Of a stretch of DNA of 64,000 bases, positions 8,520-17,414 are shown one piece after another (position 1 is the stretch's first letter; each line of letters starts with the position of its first letter). Where the stretch lies: positions 71,823-135,822 of the forward strand of contig JBFWOB010000009.1 in NCBI GenBank assembly GCA_050250755.1. Reading direction: 5' to 3'. This DNA comes from Ga0077555 sp050250755. GTDB lineage: Bacteria; Pseudomonadota; Alphaproteobacteria; Rhizobiales; Hyphomicrobiaceae. The notes beneath the pieces were generated by a model. That model saw nothing but the letters and a program-made list of their open reading frames with translations, was not told the DNA's origin and searched no databases. A program made the position numbers and the translations under genes.

Positions 8520-8646
8520 GCGATCTCGCTTGCTGCGCAATACGACGGTTAAGGTGCAACCTGCCATCATTGCGCGCGAGTGTCGATTGTCGGAGCCTCG
8601 CCGCGCGGCGCCGAATGTATCCGCGAGCTGCTCGGATCTCGCCTGC

Positions 8647-9222
8647 TCAGGCCGCCTTCACCAGTCGCGCGGAAAGGTCGAGCACTGTCATCATGTAGCC
8701 GACACGATCCTCCACGGCTTCCGCCATCAGCGAGAAGTAGTCCATCGTCTCGGGGATGATCTCGCCAATCACTTCGCCGTACTCGAAACGCAACTCCGCC
8801 TCGTGCTTGCGCGCGATGGCTTGCATGCGGGCATTCTCGGCGAGGCAACTCATGTAAAGCAGTTGCACGCCACGGTTTCGGGCGGCTCTGATGATGCGGC
8901 CCATCAGCTCGGAGCCGAGCCCCTTGTCCTGGTACTGCCGCTCGACCGAGAAGGCGGCCTCGGCCTCCCGTCCCCACGTATCGCCGAGTTTCCGAAGCTC
9001 GGCAGCGGCGCGAACTTCGCCGTCAACGAACGCGCCAACCGCGATGCCGCCCATGTCGTTCATTCGGGCCGCGTAGTTCTCGATGAAGCTGTCGGCGACT
9101 GCGTGTGCAAAGCGCAATCGACGGCTGGCTTTGTCGAGGCGCAGTAGATGGTCTCGAAAACGATCAGTTTCGTGTGGCCAAAGCTTGCGCACCGTCAAGC
9201 CCGGTATCTGCTCGATGCTCAT
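8647..9222 (-). CDS. GNAT family N-acetyltransferase
   Basis: This is a GNAT-fold protein of about 191 residues. The acetyl-CoA loop is the YQDKGLGSELMGRIIRAARNRG segment, which carries the Q/RxxGxG/A signature. An N-terminal part with RKLWPHETDRFRDHLLRL and a conserved RLRFAHAV resembles acetyltransferases of the protein-lysine or toxin-modifying type. ATG 9222 is preferred over an in-frame GTG at 9231 because GGTGGGG lies just in front of it. The substrate is unknown. The gene is transcribed away from zapE. Confidence 0.85.
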   Translation of the reverse strand: MSIEQIPGLTVRKLWPHETDRFRDHLLRLDKASRRLRFAHAVADSFIENYAARMNDMGGIAVGAFVDGEVRAAAELRKLGDTWGREAEAAFSVERQYQDKGLGSELMGRIIRAARNRGVQLLYMSCLAENARMQAIARKHEAELRFEYGEVIGEIIPETMDYFSLMAEAVEDRVGYMMTVLDLSARLVKAA

Positions 9223-9551
9223 GAACCCCACCTGTTTTTGTTGGCCCGCGAGAGAGGCGCGTGCTCCAGCGGTGCCGCCGGGTGAACTTGATAGTCCGTG
9301 TTGCAGTGCACAAGAGTGGCGGGATGATGCTCAACCGCAGCAGATTGCTTTCGGTCGCGAAAAACAGCGCCATTTCCTGAGCAACAGCGCCGAAATGCCG
9401 CGCTTTTCAGGCACATCAGCTTTGCGGTTCGAACGGATCATGTGGCATTGACGGTCTGTGTCTGAGACGCTAGCCGAATGCGCTGCAGCCAACCCGGCTG
9501 ATCGTGACGCGTCTGCACCTCAATCCATGTACCTCCCGAGAATGCTGCCCG
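9223..9551. other. divergent intergenic region between the GNAT gene and zapE
   Basis: I see no gene here. It must contain the promoters of both flanking genes. TTGACG at about 9447 is a plausible -35 box for the rightward gene, without a convincing -10. A short direct repeat, ACAGCGCC, occurs twice around 9364-9392. Confidence 0.4.
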
Positions 9552-10688
9552 ATGGCAAACGGACCACTCGAGTTTCTTGAAGCGCGGATGAAGTCGGGCG
9601 AGATGGATGCCGACCCCGCGCAACTCGTTGTTGCTCGTCGGCTAGCCGAGCTTGATGACGCGCTCGTGGCACGGGGCAGCACAAAGCGCTGGAGCCTCGC
9701 CGGATTGTTCGGCGGCCGCACACCGCCGCCGCGAGGGCTCTACATCTGGGGTAAGGTCGGTCGCGGCAAGACCATGCTGATGGACCTGTTTTACGAGACG
9801 TCGCGCTTCCCTTTGCGGCGACGTCTGCATTTCCATGAGTTCATGGCGGAGACGCACGACCGCATCGGCGCGGCGCGCAAGACTTTCGACGGCGATCCCA
9901 TCCCCCACGTCGCAGAGGAAATTGCCGCGGGCGCCGGTCTGCTATGCTTTGACGAATTGCACGTGACCGACATCGCGGACGCCATGATCCTCGGTCGGTT
10001 GTTCAAGGGCTTGTTCGAGCGCGACGTCGTAATGGTCGCCACATCGAACGTGCCACCGTCCGGGCTTTACAAGAACGGCCTCAATCGCCAGCTCTTCCTG
10101 CCGTCCATCGCTCTTATCGAAGAGCACATGGAAGTCATTGAGCTCGTTTCAGCCAAGGATTTTCGCCTCGAAAAGCTGCAGGGGCAGCAACTCTACTTCA
10201 CGCCCCTCGGCGACAACTCGCGCAAGGCACTGGCCGCGGCCTTCACGCGGTTGACGGGGCTCCTGCGCGGTGAGCCGGTCGACGTCGACGTCAAGGGGCG
10301 GACATTGCACGTGCCGGAAGCGGCGCGCGGGGTGGCGCGCTTCACTTTCGACGAGCTATGCGACCGGCCCCTCGGCTCGCTGGATTATCTGCATCTCGCG
10401 CATCGCTTTCACACCCTCATCCTGGAGGGCATTCCGCGGCTGGTGCCCGAGCGCCGCGCAGCTGCGCGCCGTTTCATCAACCTGATCGATACGCTTTACG
10501 ATGCGCGCGTCGGCCTCATCGCCTCTGCCGCTGCCGAGCCCGATGATCTTTATCCGGAAGGCGATGAATCCTTTCTGTTCGAGCGGACGGCCAGTCGCCT
10601 CACTGAGATGCGGTCAGCCGCATATCTCGACAGTCGGATGGAGCGGATCGCAGCGGAAGAGAATGAAAGCGCACCCGCCGTATCGTGA
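9552..10688 (+). CDS. zapE: cell division protein ZapE (AFG1-like ATPase)
   Basis: The ATPase has about 378 residues and a Walker A loop, LYIWGKVGRGKTMLMDLF. FHEFM follows, then Walker B in LLCFDELHVTDIADAMIL and the sensor-like TSNVPPSGLYKNGLNRQLFLP. These are the standard ZapE/AFG1 segments in the standard order. ZapE associates with FtsZ and constricting division sites in E. coli; the mitochondrial relatives act in respiratory-complex quality control. The longest frame starts at 9504, but MANGPLEFLEARM at 9552 matches the family N-terminus. It is next to genes of unrelated function. Confidence 0.93.
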   Translation: MANGPLEFLEARMKSGEMDADPAQLVVARRLAELDDALVARGSTKRWSLAGLFGGRTPPPRGLYIWGKVGRGKTMLMDLFYETSRFPLRRRLHFHEFMAETHDRIGAARKTFDGDPIPHVAEEIAAGAGLLCFDELHVTDIADAMILGRLFKGLFERDVVMVATSNVPPSGLYKNGLNRQLFLPSIALIEEHMEVIELVSAKDFRLEKLQGQQLYFTPLGDNSRKALAAAFTRLTGLLRGEPVDVDVKGRTLHVPEAARGVARFTFDELCDRPLGSLDYLHLAHRFHTLILEGIPRLVPERRAAARRFINLIDTLYDARVGLIASAAAEPDDLYPEGDESFLFERTASRLTEMRSAAYLDSRMERIAAEENESAPAVS

Positions 10689-10805
10689 GTCGCGTGGTGT
10701 GTGCTTTTCCAAACCGATCCGTCAGGTTTCCTCTAATGTGCGCCAGCCGCTCGTAAGGACATTAACCCGAGCCCAGCCCAAAAATTTACGCAGGATGGAC
10801 GCAGC

Positions 10806-11633
10806 ATGCAGAAGACGGAGCCGAAGGCCGCCGCCCTTGCGGAGCGCTATGGTGCTGACGCCGTTCCGCCGGCCGGACCATGGAATGACGTTATCGCATC
10901 ACTGCTGCAGCACCGATCCGTCCGCGGCTACCGGTCCGATCCACTGCCGACCGGCACGCTCGAGACATTGATCGCGGCTGCGCAGTCGGCCGCTACATCG
11001 TCCAACCTGCAGACGTGGTCGGTGATCTCGATCAACGATCCAGTTAAGCGGGCGGCGCTCGCGAAGATTGCCAATAATCAGCAACACATCATCGAATGCC
11101 CGTTGTTTCTGACATTCTGCGCCGACCTTTCGCGGAATGAGCGTCTCGGCACGGCGGAGGGGAAGACGCTCGAGGCGTTGCCATATGTCGAGACGTTTTT
11201 GGTGGCCGCGATCGATGCCGCGCTAGCAGCGCAGAATGCGGTCGTAGCGGCGGAGTCGCTCGGCCTCTCGATTGTCTACATCGGTGCGCTGCGTAATAAC
11301 GTCGAGCACGTCGCGGAAATACTGGAGCTTCCTTCGGGAGCCGTCTGCGTATTCGGTCTGTGCGTCGGTTATGCAAAGCCGGGTGCGGAAAGCCACGTCA
11401 AGCCGCGTCTCGCACAGCCGGCCATTCTCTTTCACGACCGGTATGACGCGACTCACGACGAGGCCCATCGTAAGGCCTACGACGACGTTCTGGCCCGATA
11501 TTCCAAGGCCCACGAAATGAGCCAGTACACATGGACCGAACGCGTTCTCAATCGCTTGGGGCCGATCAAATCGATGAGTGGCCGCCATGTACTTAAAGGC
11601 GCGCTGCGGTCGCTTGGATTTCGCCTCGACTAA
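10806..11633 (+). CDS. nitroreductase family protein (NfsA/Frp-like flavin oxidoreductase)
   Basis: The protein has 275 residues. The flavin-binding HRSVRGYRSDPLP segment lies near residue 37, and AAQSAATSSNLQTWSVI is the NfsA/Frp pattern with the SSN.Q motif. ESLGLSIVYIGALRNN and a C-terminal VKPRLAQPAILFHDRY complete the fold. These enzymes use FMN and NAD(P)H to reduce quinones, nitroaromatics or flavins. The physiological substrate is not evident. It lies between zapE and a sulfotransferase-like gene, all rightward, with gaps over 100 bp that argue against a tight operon. Confidence 0.88.
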   Translation: MQKTEPKAAALAERYGADAVPPAGPWNDVIASLLQHRSVRGYRSDPLPTGTLETLIAAAQSAATSSNLQTWSVISINDPVKRAALAKIANNQQHIIECPLFLTFCADLSRNERLGTAEGKTLEALPYVETFLVAAIDAALAAQNAVVAAESLGLSIVYIGALRNNVEHVAEILELPSGAVCVFGLCVGYAKPGAESHVKPRLAQPAILFHDRYDATHDEAHRKAYDDVLARYSKAHEMSQYTWTERVLNRLGPIKSMSGRHVLKGALRSLGFRLD

Positions 11634-11740
11634 GGTAGGGCTCACGTCGGCGGGCCTATTCCCATTGAAGCCATTTTGGTGAGAGTGTTCCTTTGGCACG
11701 TCCGGCGACGACTGCTGGGCGCCAAGAGGGGTGACACACC

Positions 11741-12511
11741 ATGGCCCGAGACGTCGTCCGCATCGCGATGTGGTCCGGTCCGCGCAATATCTCAACGGCT
11801 ATGATGCGGGCGTTCGAGAACCGGTCCGACACGGTTGTCTGGGACGAACCCTTCTATGCAGCGGAACTTGCGGCGTCGGGACGTGATCACCCGATGCGCG
11901 AGGCCGTCATTGCTGCCGGCCCGACCGACCCCAACGTGGTCGTCGCGAGATTGATCGGTCCGCTCGATACCGCGAAGCAGTCGGGCGCGACGATCTTCTA
12001 TCAGAAGCACATGACGCATCACATGCTGCCGCAATTCCCTCGGGCATGGATCGACCAGATGGCAAACGCCTTCCTCATTCGCGAGCCCGAGCGTGTGCTT
12101 GCCAGTTACACGAAGGCCTGGGAGGACGTTTCGCTCGAGGCGATCGGTGTGCCCCAACAGCGGGAGATTTTCGACCGCGTGGCGGATCGTCTCGGCGCCG
12201 CACCCCCGGTGATCGATACCGCCGATATTCTCGCCGATCCGGAGGGCGTGCTCGCCATGTTATGCGAACGGCTCGGTATACCGTTCTCGGCGGCGATGTT
12301 GGTTTGGCCAGCGGGAAGGCGGGACAGCGATGGCGTGTGGGCGCCTGTGTGGTACGCGAACGTGGAGCGCTCGACAGGGTTCGGTCCGGTGGAGGCGAGA
12401 CCTTTGCCGCGGTTGGATGGACCGCTAGCACGCATCGCCGAGCGCGCGCGTCCGGACTACGAAAGCCTGCGGCAGCATCGCATCAGACCTCGACCCAAAG
12501 CATCAGAATGA
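11741..12511 (+). CDS. sulfotransferase-like P-loop protein
   Basis: The 256-residue protein begins VVRIAMWSGPRNISTAMMRAF. This is a sulfotransferase-type 5'-phosphosulfate-binding loop (SGPRNIST) at about residues 12-19. VWDEPFYA follows, then QKHMTHHM and IREPERVLASYTKAWED, where a 3'-phosphate-binding Arg/Ser pair would sit. Family relatives transfer sulfate from PAPS or are annotated only as sulfotransferase-like. No acceptor substrate can be inferred. It is the last gene of a rightward run and ends in a strong hairpin shared with the next, convergent gene. Confidence 0.75.
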   Translation: MARDVVRIAMWSGPRNISTAMMRAFENRSDTVVWDEPFYAAELAASGRDHPMREAVIAAGPTDPNVVVARLIGPLDTAKQSGATIFYQKHMTHHMLPQFPRAWIDQMANAFLIREPERVLASYTKAWEDVSLEAIGVPQQREIFDRVADRLGAAPPVIDTADILADPEGVLAMLCERLGIPFSAAMLVWPAGRRDSDGVWAPVWYANVERSTGFGPVEARPLPRLDGPLARIAERARPDYESLRQHRIRPRPKASE

Positions 12512-12516
12512 GCGCG

Positions 12517-12546
12517 TAAGTCTGCTTGACGCCTCTAGCAGACTTA
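12517..12546. terminator. bidirectional terminator hairpin
   Basis: TAAGTCTGCT (12517-12526) and AGCAGACTTA (12537-12546) form a perfect 10-bp stem with a 10-base loop, placed exactly between two convergent genes. The right arm includes the TAA stop codon of the leftward lipoprotein gene. Confidence 0.65.
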
Positions 12547-13971
12547 GCGTTCCAGATGCGGGACCGGATCGACGGGCTTTGAGCCTTGGCGAAGCTCGAA
12601 ATGAAGCTGTGGCTGATCGACTGCGCCCGTCTTGCCGGCCTTGGCGATCTCCTGACCACGCTCGACGTGATCGCCGCGCCGCACGAGCAGCGAGTCGTTG
12701 TGAGCGTAGGCCGAGATCCAGTTGCCTTCGTGACGGATCAGGATGAGGTTTCCATAGCCTTTGAGCTCGCTGCCGGCATAGGCGACGGTGCCGCCTTCAG
12801 CGGCGAGGACGCTCGAGCCCTGCGGCACGAGGATGTTGATGCCGTCGTTGTGCGTGTGATCGGGTCGGCGTCCGAAACCGGCCACGATGCGCCCCTTCGC
12901 GGGCCATCGGAACTTCCCGATAAAGGCCGTGGCCTTGGGAGTGGCCGGCTCGGCGGCGGGGCTTGCATCGTTGAGAACTGGCGTTCTTGGTGCTGCAACG
13001 GCCACACGCTCCGGCGGCTCCTGCGGCGTTTCCGGCGTTGCGTTGATGATCCGCGGGCGCGTCGAAGGGCCGGGTGCGAACTGCGCTTGCGCTTCCTGAG
13101 CGACGGCTGGTGGAACGGGAGCTGGACTCGTCGTGGGAGCCATCTCGGTACGCGCGGTTGCGGGACCTCCTGGCACCTTCAGGATCGTGCCTGCCCTGAG
13201 ACGGCCCGGATCACCGATGCCATTAGCCGACTGCAACTCCGCGACTGTGATTTGATGACGCTTGGCGATGGCGTAGAGGCTGTCGCGGGCGGTGACAGTA
13301 TAGGTGCCGGTCCAGTGGGAGTTTGCGCCGGCAGACTCGCTCGACGGCGCGGTGACCGGACGCTGCGGAGCAGTTACAGGCCGCGAGGCTATCTCGGTGC
13401 GTCGCGCAGGCGAGCGCCGCCGTCCGTCTGTCGGCAAGGTCAGCTTCTGGCCCGGAAAGATCGTCGGAGTCTGCAGTCCATTGGCGCTCATGAGCGACGA
13501 AATCGGAACGCCGTGACGTCGCGAGATTCCATAGAGCGTATCGCCTGGCACCACTTCGACAACCTTGCCGCCGGCGGGCGGAGCGTACTGTTTGACGGGC
13601 TCGGGATGAGTCGTCACGCTGATCGGTGAAGGAAGAGGTGCACCTGATGACACCGGCTCGGGCAGGCCGGCCTGACGAACGGGGGCGATACGCGATGTGG
13701 GCGGCGGGTAGGGCCGCGGATTATAGCTGTATGGTCCGGAGGGCGGTGTCGACCCCGACGACTCGCTGGCGAAGCCTTTGTGCATTGGCTCGCTCGGGAT
13801 CGGGGCAGTATGGCTCGTCGGCGTATCCGAGAGTCCCACGTTGGCCATGTCCAGGCGGGCCAGATCTGCGCTGCAGCCGGCAATGGCGGTCGCACACAAC
13901 AGGCTCGCAGCCACGAGGCTCAGGCGAACCGGGACAGATTGACAGGACGCACGTACTTCTGAACTCGACAT
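12544..13971 (-). CDS. LysM/M23 lipoprotein, NlpD/DipM-like amidase activator
   Basis: The lipoprotein has about 475 residues. The signal peptide ends in lipobox AIAGC (lipidated Cys33). A Pro-rich spacer is followed by two LysM domains (about 137-180 and 222-266) that bind peptidoglycan. A C-terminal LytM/M23 domain runs from about 345. Two zinc-type histidines survive (AYAHND, His424, and QLHFEL, His457). The first HxxxD pair is replaced: HNDGIN aligns with the canonical HxGxD so that both ligands become Asn. This matches non-catalytic NlpD/EnvC-type factors that activate amidases at division. ATG 13971 has GAGG seven bases upstream. It follows surE, the usual neighbour of nlpD. Confidence 0.87.
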   Translation of the reverse strand: MSSSEVRASCQSVPVRLSLVAASLLCATAIAGCSADLARLDMANVGLSDTPTSHTAPIPSEPMHKGFASESSGSTPPSGPYSYNPRPYPPPTSRIAPVRQAGLPEPVSSGAPLPSPISVTTHPEPVKQYAPPAGGKVVEVVPGDTLYGISRRHGVPISSLMSANGLQTPTIFPGQKLTLPTDGRRRSPARRTEIASRPVTAPQRPVTAPSSESAGANSHWTGTYTVTARDSLYAIAKRHQITVAELQSANGIGDPGRLRAGTILKVPGGPATARTEMAPTTSPAPVPPAVAQEAQAQFAPGPSTRPRIINATPETPQEPPERVAVAAPRTPVLNDASPAAEPATPKATAFIGKFRWPAKGRIVAGFGRRPDHTHNDGINILVPQGSSVLAAEGGTVAYAGSELKGYGNLILIRHEGNWISAYAHNDSLLVRRGDHVERGQEIAKAGKTGAVDQPQLHFELRQGSKPVDPVPHLER

Positions 13972-13996
13972 GTGCACACCTCATACGCACGGCGAG

Positions 13997-14015
13997 TTAA
14001 CCCTCTTTGGGTTAA
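13997..14015. promoter_or_regulatory. inverted repeat upstream of the LysM/M23 gene
   Basis: TTAACCC/GGGTTAA with a 5-base loop lies 26 bp before the start codon of the LysM/M23 lipoprotein gene. It could be an operator or a 5' leader hairpin. I know no regulator with this site. Confidence 0.25.
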
Positions 14016-14266
14016 TGAGCCTTTAACGCTCTGCCAGGATCCAGCGGGGATTCGGGAAGACGCGTTAGGGTTTCACGGCGTCGAAACGGCTCGTGCCGAG
14101 GCGAAGAGACGATGAGACGCAACGCCGGCGGAGGGGGCACGTCCGTTGGCGCATCTTCTCATGTACGCGCACATTATGAGCTGAACAGGGCTCATTTCCG
14201 GCAGGCGTGCGGCCTGAACGTGAATAATCTATGAATGGTCAATGCAACTAAACGTCTCAGATATTG

Positions 14267-15040
14267 TCAGCGACCAAGACGCTCGGTCAGGTGCGCATGC
14301 ATGGCGCGGTCGGTCAAATTCAGAGAAAGGGGGGTGACGGAGATCCAGCCGTTGTAGACGGCCCAAAGATCGGTGCCGCGCGGGGGATTGGAGCGGCGGA
14401 TCTGATAGCCGAGCCAATAGTAAGGGTTGCCCCACGTGTCGCTCCGCTCCTCGACGCCAAGATTTTGCTGATCGCGCCGACCCTGGGTCGTCACCATCAC
14501 GCCTTCGATCTCGTCGGGCAGGCGATCGGGGAAGTTGATGCTCATCAGCACGAGCGGCGGCCACGGCTCGGAGATAAGCTGCCGGATGAGTGCCGGCGCG
14601 CGTGAGAGAGGCGTCTGCCAGTGGGGATGATCGCCAGCAGTGTAGCTGTAAGCCATCGAAAGAGCGATCGACGGGATGCCGAGCTGGGTGCCTTCAAATG
14701 CACCAGCGATGGTGCCGGAGTAAGTCACGTCCTCGGCGAGATTGGCACCGCGGTTGATGCCTGAAAGTACGAGATCCGGCAGGCGCCCCTTGAGCACGTG
14801 GCGAGCGGCCATGATCACGCTATCAGTCGGTGTGCCACGCACGGCATAGACGCGCTCGGCCATCTGGCGCATGCGCAGCGGCTCGTTGAGCGAGAGGGAG
14901 TTTCCTGTTCCGGACTGATTGGTTTCCGGCGCAGACACCCAGACTTCGCCATCTGGCCCGGCAAGCTCTTCGGCGATCTGTCGCAAGGCGTGCAGCCCCG
15001 GCGCATCGATACCGTCGTCATTGGTCACGAGGATGCGCAT
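14267..15040 (-). CDS. surE: 5'/3'-nucleotidase SurE
   Basis: This is a survival protein E of 257 residues, the normal length. It begins MRILVTNDDGIDAPGL, whose paired aspartates (8-9) bind the divalent metal. APETNQSGTGNSLS supplies the serine ligand and LVLSGINRGANLAEDVTYSGT the asparagine ligand. SurE dephosphorylates nucleoside 5'- and 3'-monophosphates in the cytoplasm. It sits between serS (94 bp upstream) and the LysM/M23 lipoprotein. The pcm gene that usually lies downstream in this neighbourhood is absent. Confidence 0.96.
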   Translation of the reverse strand: MRILVTNDDGIDAPGLHALRQIAEELAGPDGEVWVSAPETNQSGTGNSLSLNEPLRMRQMAERVYAVRGTPTDSVIMAARHVLKGRLPDLVLSGINRGANLAEDVTYSGTIAGAFEGTQLGIPSIALSMAYSYTAGDHPHWQTPLSRAPALIRQLISEPWPPLVLMSINFPDRLPDEIEGVMVTTQGRRDQQNLGVEERSDTWGNPYYWLGYQIRRSNPPRGTDLWAVYNGWISVTPLSLNLTDRAMHAHLTERLGR

Positions 15041-15134
15041 GGGGTCTCCTTGAAGCGGTTGGGCCGGTTGGTCGAGTCGGTCGCTTTTATTCGTCTGGAT
15101 GCCACTCGGATGCTACAGCGTCGTGGCGGCAACC

Positions 15135-16421
15135 TCAGCTCTTTGCGATGCGCTCGAGCCCGTTCATGTACGAGCGCAACGGCTCCGGCACGAGGATCGA
15201 GCCATCCGCCTGCTGGAAGTTTTCCATCACCGCGATGAGCGTACGCCCCACTGCGAGACCAGAGCCATTCAGAGTATGGACGAAGCGCACGTCCTTGGCG
15301 CCCTTCGGCCGGTATCGCGCTCCCATGCGACGCGCCTGGAAGTCGCCGCAGACCGAGCAAGAGGAAATCTCGCGGTACGCGTCCTGCCCAGGCAGCCACA
15401 CTTCGAGATCATAGGTCTTCCGAGACGCAAAGCCCATGTCGCCGGTGCACAGCAGCATGGTGCGGTAGGGAAGGCCCAGACGCTCGAGAATGGTCTCGGC
15501 GCAACGCGTCATGCGCTCGTGTTCCTCGAGGGAGGCTTCCGGCGCAGTGATGGAGACGAGCTCGACCTTCAGAAACTGGTGCTGGCGGATCATGCCGCGC
15601 ACGTCTCGTCCTGCTGATCCGGCTTCAGCACGAAAACAGGGAGTGCCCGCCGTGAAACGCAGGGGCAGCGCATCTTCGTCGAGAATCTGTTCGCGCGCGA
15701 GATTGGTAAGGGAAACCTCGGCGGTCGGGATGAGCCAGTAATCGGTGGTCGTTCGGAATAGATCGTCGGCGAATTTCGGCAGGTTGGCGGTCCCGTAGGC
15801 CGCTGCATCGCGTACCATCAAGGGCGGATTGACTTCGGTGTAGCCGAACTCGTCCGTGTGCAGGTCGAGCATGAACTGCGTGAGCGCCCGCTCCATGCGG
15901 GCAAGCGCGCCTTTGAGATAAACGAAGCGGGCACCAGACACCTTGCCCGCAGTCTCGAAGTCCATCAGGCCGAGCGCCTCGCCCAGCTCGAAATGCTGTT
16001 TGGGCTTGAAATTCAACATCGCCGGGCCGCCCCAACGGCGCACCTCGATGTTGCCCGTCTCGTCGAGGCCCTCGGGTACGTCCGGCAGGGGAGCATTCGG
16101 AATCACAGCGAGTTGCTTCTCGACTTCCGCCGTCAATTCGCGTTCGCGAGCCTCGCCGGAGGCGAGAAAATCCTTGAGGCTCACGACTTCAGCCATCAGC
16201 GCCTCTGCCTTGGCATCATCCTTTGCCTTCTTGGCGGCACCAATTTCCTTGGAGGCGGCGTTGCGGCGAGCTTGCGCCTCCTGCAGGCGCGTGACGTGGG
16301 CGCGGCGCTCCTCGTCGAGCTTCAAAATAGCGGCGGCCGAGAATTCGCCGTCGATGCCCCGTCGCTTGAGGGCTTCGTCGAATACGCCGGGATTGTCACG
16401 GATCGCCTTGATATCGAACAC
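15135..16421 (-). CDS. serS: serine--tRNA ligase
   Basis: This is a class II aminoacyl-tRNA synthetase of about 428 residues that charges tRNA-Ser (and tRNA-Sec where present). The N-terminal coiled-coil arm (about 25-105) has the repeating KLDEERRAHVTRLQEAQARRN. The catalytic core carries NPPLMVRD (motif 1), TPCFRAEAGSAGRDVRGMIRQHQFLKVE (motif 2) and a C-terminal NGSGLAVGRTLIAVMENFQ (motif 3). The longest frame extends to 16514, but that extension looks non-coding. A GTG at 16421 with AGAAAGG seven bases upstream gives the family N-terminus FDIKAIRDNP. It lies between tatC and surE. Confidence 0.97.
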   Translation of the reverse strand: MFDIKAIRDNPGVFDEALKRRGIDGEFSAAAILKLDEERRAHVTRLQEAQARRNAASKEIGAAKKAKDDAKAEALMAEVVSLKDFLASGEARERELTAEVEKQLAVIPNAPLPDVPEGLDETGNIEVRRWGGPAMLNFKPKQHFELGEALGLMDFETAGKVSGARFVYLKGALARMERALTQFMLDLHTDEFGYTEVNPPLMVRDAAAYGTANLPKFADDLFRTTTDYWLIPTAEVSLTNLAREQILDEDALPLRFTAGTPCFRAEAGSAGRDVRGMIRQHQFLKVELVSITAPEASLEEHERMTRCAETILERLGLPYRTMLLCTGDMGFASRKTYDLEVWLPGQDAYREISSCSVCGDFQARRMGARYRPKGAKDVRFVHTLNGSGLAVGRTLIAVMENFQQADGSILVPEPLRSYMNGLERIAKS

Positions 16422-16579
16422 GGCAATGGCCTTTCTGCTCGCCCGCAGCTCACGGCGGTCACAAAATGCAGGAGCGCGCGGGCGTGAGGTCCGCTGGCAC
16501 CCTCGCGCTTTCATGGCGGGATCGGCGTGATTTAGTCCTGCTGCACCCGAACGTCCAGTCGCCGTTGAGGCCGGAGACG

Positions 16580-17410
16580 TCAGTCGGTGCTCTGCATCGC
16601 GGCCTGATGCTTCTTGGCCATGCGGTCGACGATCAGGATGGATGCTTCGTAGAGCAGGATTGTCGGCCCCATCATCGCGAGCATCGAGAATGGGTCGGGC
16701 GGCGAGAGGACCGCGGCAGCGCCTGCTATGGAAACGATCGCATAGCGGCGGAAACTGCGCAGAGAGTCTCCCGTGATGATCCCCGCACGCGCAAGAAGTG
16801 TCAGAATTACCGGTAATTGGAAGCAGATGCCAAAGCCGAAGATCAGCGTCATGATCAACGTCAGATATTCAGACACCTTGGGTAGCAGTTCGATCGCTGC
16901 CTTGCCGTGTCCCGCCGCCTGCGGGGTGATGTCGAGCGAGAAGCTGATCAGCATCGGCATGACGAGGAAATAGACGACGAACGTGCCGAGCAGGAATAGC
17001 ACTGGCGTAGCAACAAGATAGGGGACAAAGGCTTGGCGCTCGTTCTTATAGAGGCCGGGCGCGACAAATTTATAGATCTGGTTCGCCACGATGGGGAACG
17101 ACAGGAAAGCGGCGCCGAACATGGCGAGACGAATGTTCGTGTAGAGCTGCTCAAGGAAGTGGGTGGCGATCAGCTTCGCCTTTTCCTCGCCGACCACACG
17201 CACGTAAGGCCATACCAGAACATTGTAGATCGGTTTGGCGAAGAAGAAGCAGAGAACGAACATCCCGGCAAACGCGAAGAGCGACGTGATGAGGCGCTGC
17301 CGCAGCTCCGTGAGGTGTTCCATCAGCGGCATGCGGGAGGCGTCGATATCCTCCTGTCCATCGCGACGCGGTTCGCCAGGGCTGTCAGAAGCGGGCGTGA
17401 TCTCCTGCAT
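16580..17410 (-). CDS. tatC: Sec-independent protein translocase TatC
   Basis: This inner-membrane protein has about 276 residues and six transmembrane helices. It is the twin-arginine signal receptor that works with TatB and TatA. Hallmarks are MPLMEHLTELRQRL at the cytoplasmic N-terminus, KPIYNVLVWP, the FLEQLYTNIRLA loop and FGFGICFQLPVIL. The ATG at 17410 lies four bases after the tatB stop codon; the longer frame to 17605 overlaps tatB and is Arg/Pro-rich shadow sequence. An acidic leader of about 35 residues before the first helix is longer than in E. coli. Confidence 0.96.
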   Translation of the reverse strand: MQEITPASDSPGEPRRDGQEDIDASRMPLMEHLTELRQRLITSLFAFAGMFVLCFFFAKPIYNVLVWPYVRVVGEEKAKLIATHFLEQLYTNIRLAMFGAAFLSFPIVANQIYKFVAPGLYKNERQAFVPYLVATPVLFLLGTFVVYFLVMPMLISFSLDITPQAAGHGKAAIELLPKVSEYLTLIMTLIFGFGICFQLPVILTLLARAGIITGDSLRSFRRYAIVSIAGAAAVLSPPDPFSMLAMMGPTILLYEASILIVDRMAKKHQAAMQSTD

Positions 17411-17414
17411 GACG

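Noticed and set aside
16422..16514. N-terminal extension of serS
   Set aside because: The extension is Arg/Cys-rich and unlike seryl-tRNA synthetases. GTG 16421 with a ribosome binding site gives the family start.
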